This document shows positions 60,301 to 64,000 of a stretch of DNA of 64,000 nt, in pieces; within the stretch, counting starts at the first letter, position 1, and each line of letters starts with the position of its first letter. The translations under genes were made by a program, and so were the position numbers. Location of the stretch: positions 5,897,501-5,961,500 of the forward strand of contig JALJCS010000035.1 of NCBI GenBank assembly GCA_023055355.1. Reading direction: 5' to 3'. The notes beneath the pieces are model-generated. The model was not told where the DNA came from and ran no database searches. It saw nothing but the letters and a program-made list of their open reading frames with translations. This DNA comes from Agelaius tricolor. Taxonomy: Eukaryota > Chordata > Aves > Passeriformes > Icteridae.

Positions 60301-63300
60301 AGCTGTAGCTACACCTGACTGGTTGTAATTCTGTATTTCCTCCACACCCCACCCATCCAAAACCAACTCCTGCTGTTCTTCTGACTCTAGGTGCAGTCGG
60401 AGGGAGGCAGCGCAGCGTGAGGTGCTTGCAGCACTTGCCACATTGTGGCTGCTGGGCAGCAGTGTGAAATTTTCCATCAGGGAAATGACAACCAGATTGC
60501 CACAGATTATTAATGTGGCTGCTAAATAGCTTGTTTTTCTACAGAGATGAAGCAAAATGCAGGTAGAAACTATTAGCTTTGGGTAGAGGAATATAGATGT
60601 GATTTAAAGGTAGACTCAGGGGATTTTAAATACACTGTTGAACCAATTGACTGATTCGCCTTAAGGAAGCTGAGCCTCTGCAGCACTGTGGGTTCAAACA
60701 GCTGCGGCTTAGCAAAAGATTGTTCTGCCATAGAGCAGGAGTAAAATGTGCTGCTAAACCAGAGGGTTTCTGTGCTGCTTTCCCCCTCGCCCTGGCTGTA
60801 AGCCAGGCTCTGTTCCATAATGTGCTGCTTTTATTTTCCTTTTTTTCCTCCAACCCCTTTCTTGGAGTGAAAAGCAAAGGCTTTAGTATGAGGCGTGATG
60901 TTGGACTCCTCAGTAGGGGAAAGAATTCGGCAAGGGCTTCCTTGAGGAAGGGCTTTGGGGGTTTTGTTTTTGTTTTTAAAATCTGGTTCACATTGAGCTT
61001 CCTGGCTGTTCTGAGTTTCCTTGTCTGAACTTGCATTGTATGAACTATACCCTACATATTCTTTTGTTTAAATAGCACTTGAATTTCAGTCGCTGTCTCT
61101 GCGGTGTTTTGCCATTGTTAACATAACAAGAAAGAGACGGGAGAGTCCTTCACTGACCTCCCCAAAGCTGCAATGGGTTCAAATCCCTGCCTGGATCTTG
61201 TGTGGACTTGGATCTAGATTGATCCAAAACCCTGGTGTCTCTGAAAGGAAGGAAGAATTGGTTTAGACCTGTGGGGAGCCTTTTGTTGATTTTTAAGATC
61301 AAATTGGAGAGGTGACAAGGGTGAATGACTCTCTGGGACAGCGCCCAAGGAGAAAAGCTCATTATCCATGGGAGGCAGTTCTTCAAGGAAGTGGGATGAG
61401 GCGATGTCTGACATGTCCCCAGCATAAGTGCAGCCATTGGAGGACACCTCGCTACAGCAGCCTGTTGTAGGGAGCCACAAAGCCACAGTGCCCGAAGCCA
61501 AAGTGGGCAAATTCCTTGTGCAGGAAACAGGAGCAGCCTAAGCCGATGGCAGTATCTCAAGCTGAATTCCTGGTACATTCTGCTTCAGGGGAGAGAGCAG
61601 GGTACAGATGATGTAGAGTTGTCACTGTTAACATTACAATCTAATAGCTGCTGCAGCATGGAAATATCAACCATCTGTGCCAAGGAGTCAAAGGAAACCT
61701 TGCTGGCAAAATGCATTAAAGTATCTATTTATGTAAACAGTCAAGGCTTGAGAACAAGAGGGTTGTCTTAATCAGCATCAAAGAACATTAAATTTTTAGA
61801 TATCCAGTATGATGGAGAGGGGAGTTGAACAGTTAGAAAACCTGCCAGCATGGAGCAACCATTAGGCTGCAGGTTCAAGTGTTAATAACAGTCACCCAAA
61901 TGTACTTGTATTTATGTACTTCTGCTTCTGCCTGAATTCAATGTGCAGGGAAGAAGGTAACTGGAAATTATTAGCTGTCATAACACTCACTGATTGATTT
62001 CTCCATGTGGGAGGAAAATTGGATTGTTCCATGGAGAAACGGTGTAAGGGAACTGGGCAGTGGGGGTGTGACAGGTTGGTGCCCAGATCTCAGGGTGCTT
62101 GTGTGTCCAAAGTTCTGGGCAGACTGGAGAGTAGCAGGTCTGGATCCCTGTATGAGCACTGCCTCAAAAGAGAAGGGCGTATTTGGGATGAGAAGTACTT
62201 TGCTCCCAGGACTTGGTAGTCAAGAGCATCCCAATTCCCACCAGTTTCAAGCCCAGTTGAACATTTTGCTGTTGGTAGATGGCAGCTGCAGACTTGTCAG
62301 ATGTGTGGAGGCTGCTCCTTTGACCATCCCTATATCCTAAAATGAGATCTTGCCCAGTGCTCGTTCACCTCCTGAGGAGGCTGTGGGAGATCCAGAGACT
62401 GGTTGCAGCTCACCCTTGTCTGGGACAGGGCAGAGCTGCAAGGGCAGCTGTGGACAGCACCATGTCCCTTCCAGCCTCTGTGGCTCCATGCCAGGTCAAT
62501 CCAGGGCACACATATTTTGGCTTCTTTGATGTGCATGGATTTGTGTCAGGTCCCCCGGTCATGAAGGAAGGGAATCCTTTTGTTTTGTAAAATATTTCTG
62601 GTATCTCTTGCATCTCTTCTGAGTTGTTTCCTGTGAGTGCAGGGACTCAAAGACCTGTCCCATGTCCATGTCCCAGCTGGTGCTGCACCAGGAGCTCTCT
62701 GCATCACACACTGATGCAAACTGGTGCTGTACTCCTTAACCCTGTACCTTGGCTGTCTCACTCCAACTGAATGGTACAGACCAGCTTTGTGGTGAAATTT
62801 CTCATTTGATACTTCCTCATATGAGTCTGATTCATTAGGCTTTGTTTTAGAAGGGCACTTACACAGGTGTGTGCATCCCTGAATCAGTGAAACAGCCTTT
62901 CCTTGGAAGACCTCCATCTGCCCAGGGCTCTTCCCAGGAGCTCACAAGGCCTCGTGTTTATGCACTGCCTTCTCTTCCTATAGAGGTATCTCCACTTCCA
63001 CTGAGGTGCACATCCCACATCTCTATTTAACTCCATTACACATCTCTCCAGCCCTGTGCCAGCTGCTCTTAGCCAAGCAATCAAAGCACTGGCAGCTCAG
63101 CGTCTGCTGGCTTTGCCCAACATAGGGCTTGGAGCTACCATCAACTTAATTCCTCGACGCTCCAGCTGCAAGGGGCACTCCCACGGCAGGCAAATGCAGT
63201 GCCCTATGGGTTTGCACACGCTGTATTGAATTAGCTCCTGCTTATGCAGAAATTACTCTTATTAATGGCTTGTTGTTGGAGACTAGAGGAGTCATCATCC

Positions 63301-64000
63301 AACGCTAATGGAAGTCATCAGAGCTGTTAATCGCTAGGATTACTGACTTCAAAACCAGTTTTCTATTTGTTAGTGGGGATAATTCTTTTAATGGACCTTG
63401 GGGGTTCTTCTGCTTCTCGGGGATTGGAAGGGTTTCTGAGGTCTTGTAGAAAGTCACATGTTTTAATTGACCTGCTTGTGAAGCTCTTCCAGGGATAAAA
63501 AATGCCATGGTCCTCTTAGTCATTAAAAAATGGACTGTGACTACAAAGCAGACTTTATCCTGGTTCTGGAGACTGAATTATTTGAAAATTAAATGGGATT
63601 TCATGCAACTGGAAAGGTTGTTTTTTTTTATCAGATAAATCAGTTCTCTGTATGCTTTAGGGATGAACCTATATAGATTCCTTGGCACCTGCTAAAGTTT
63701 TCTTCAGCTCTCTGGTTGGGGAACCATAAGTGTCAGTTCTTTCCTGTTAATTTAGTTCAGAGGCTGGAAATTCTTGGGCTACCTTAGATCCTATCATTAC
63801 AGCTGTTGTTTCAGCTGCCATCCATACCCTCATATTATCTCTGCCTAGGCAGCATTGAGAAGAGACTCCAGCTTGGTGAAATGGAAGAATGATGTGCACT
63901 TTCAAATCTTGCTTCATCCCTGTATGGATGAAAAATTGCTGCTCTATGCAGATAGTCAGACGTTTCTTTTTATTCCTTCTTTGATTATTGTGGTTGTTCC
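57328..64000 (+). other. CACNA1G intron after domain II S1 (at least 6.7 kb, runs off the window)
   Basis: Starts GTGAGT. No domain II S2 exon was found, so the intron continues past the window end. It contains an RE1-like motif (57559-57575) and a TAAT-rich stretch (about 63215-63345). I recognise no complete mobile element or other gene on either strand; the open frames here are short and unremarkable. Confidence 0.8.
57559..57575 (+). promoter_or_regulatory. RE1/NRSE-like motif (REST site candidate)
   Basis: GTCAGCACCATGCTGAG matches 15 of 17 positions of the short REST-site consensus NTYAGMRCCNNRGMSAG. The left half is intact and the two mismatches are in the right half. REST silences neuronal channel genes outside neurons, so a site in CACNA1G would make sense, but a single imperfect motif is weak evidence. 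Confidence 0.25.

Noticed and set aside
61175..61187. GGGTTCAAATCCC, resembling a tRNA T-arm/B box
   Set aside because: No A box, acceptor stem or anticodon arm could be placed upstream at tRNA spacing, so it is probably chance or a very old SINE piece.
1..64000. CRISPR arrays, operons, phage or bacterial defence systems
   Set aside because: The window is intron-containing vertebrate DNA. No regularly spaced repeats with unique spacers and no prokaryotic gene arrangement are present.

Overview
The window is vertebrate nuclear DNA, most likely from a bird. It holds short exons bounded by GT/AG splice sites and separated by long non-coding introns. Three CR1 retroposon remnants of the avian/reptilian type are present, one of them ending in the diagnostic CR1 octamer-type 3' tail. 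Interspersed repeats are otherwise sparse. There are no operons, and no second gene could be recognised.

The only gene I can support is a plus-strand, partial copy of CACNA1G, the Cav3.1 (alpha-1G) T-type voltage-gated calcium channel. Eight exons can be placed to the base: 37627-37738, 38237-38370, 48094-48191, 50178-50337, 52130-52421, 52924-53016, 54638-55448 and 56963-57327. Their phases join without a break into 688 codons. The product covers all of domain I (S1 to S6, including the P-loop selectivity-filter glutamate), the whole I-II linker with the T-type gating-brake region and a nine-histidine run, and S1 of domain II. CACNA1G is preferred over CACNA1H and CACNA1I because the I-II linker matches my recollection of Cav3.1. 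The first coding exon (N-terminus) and everything after domain II S1 are not in the window, so both ends lie inside introns.

Layout: 1-37626 is non-coding, probably intron 1 or intron 1 plus upstream DNA. It contains simple repeats, a CpG-richer stretch near 11-12.6 kb, a possible ancient SINE/LINE tail near 20.5 kb and several small inverted or tandem repeats. 37627-57327 holds the exons. Within it, intron 3 is about 9.7 kb and carries a 117-bp tandem duplication and two CR1 fragments. 57328-64000 is non-coding and contains no domain II S2 exon.

The most interesting candidate is a possible unannotated 45-nt cassette exon at 55536-55580, just downstream of the large I-II linker exon. It has a good branch point, polypyrimidine tract, acceptor and donor, a length divisible by three, and phases matching both neighbours. 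It would insert 15 residues into the I-II linker. The 87 nt between it and the upstream exon are also open in the same frame.
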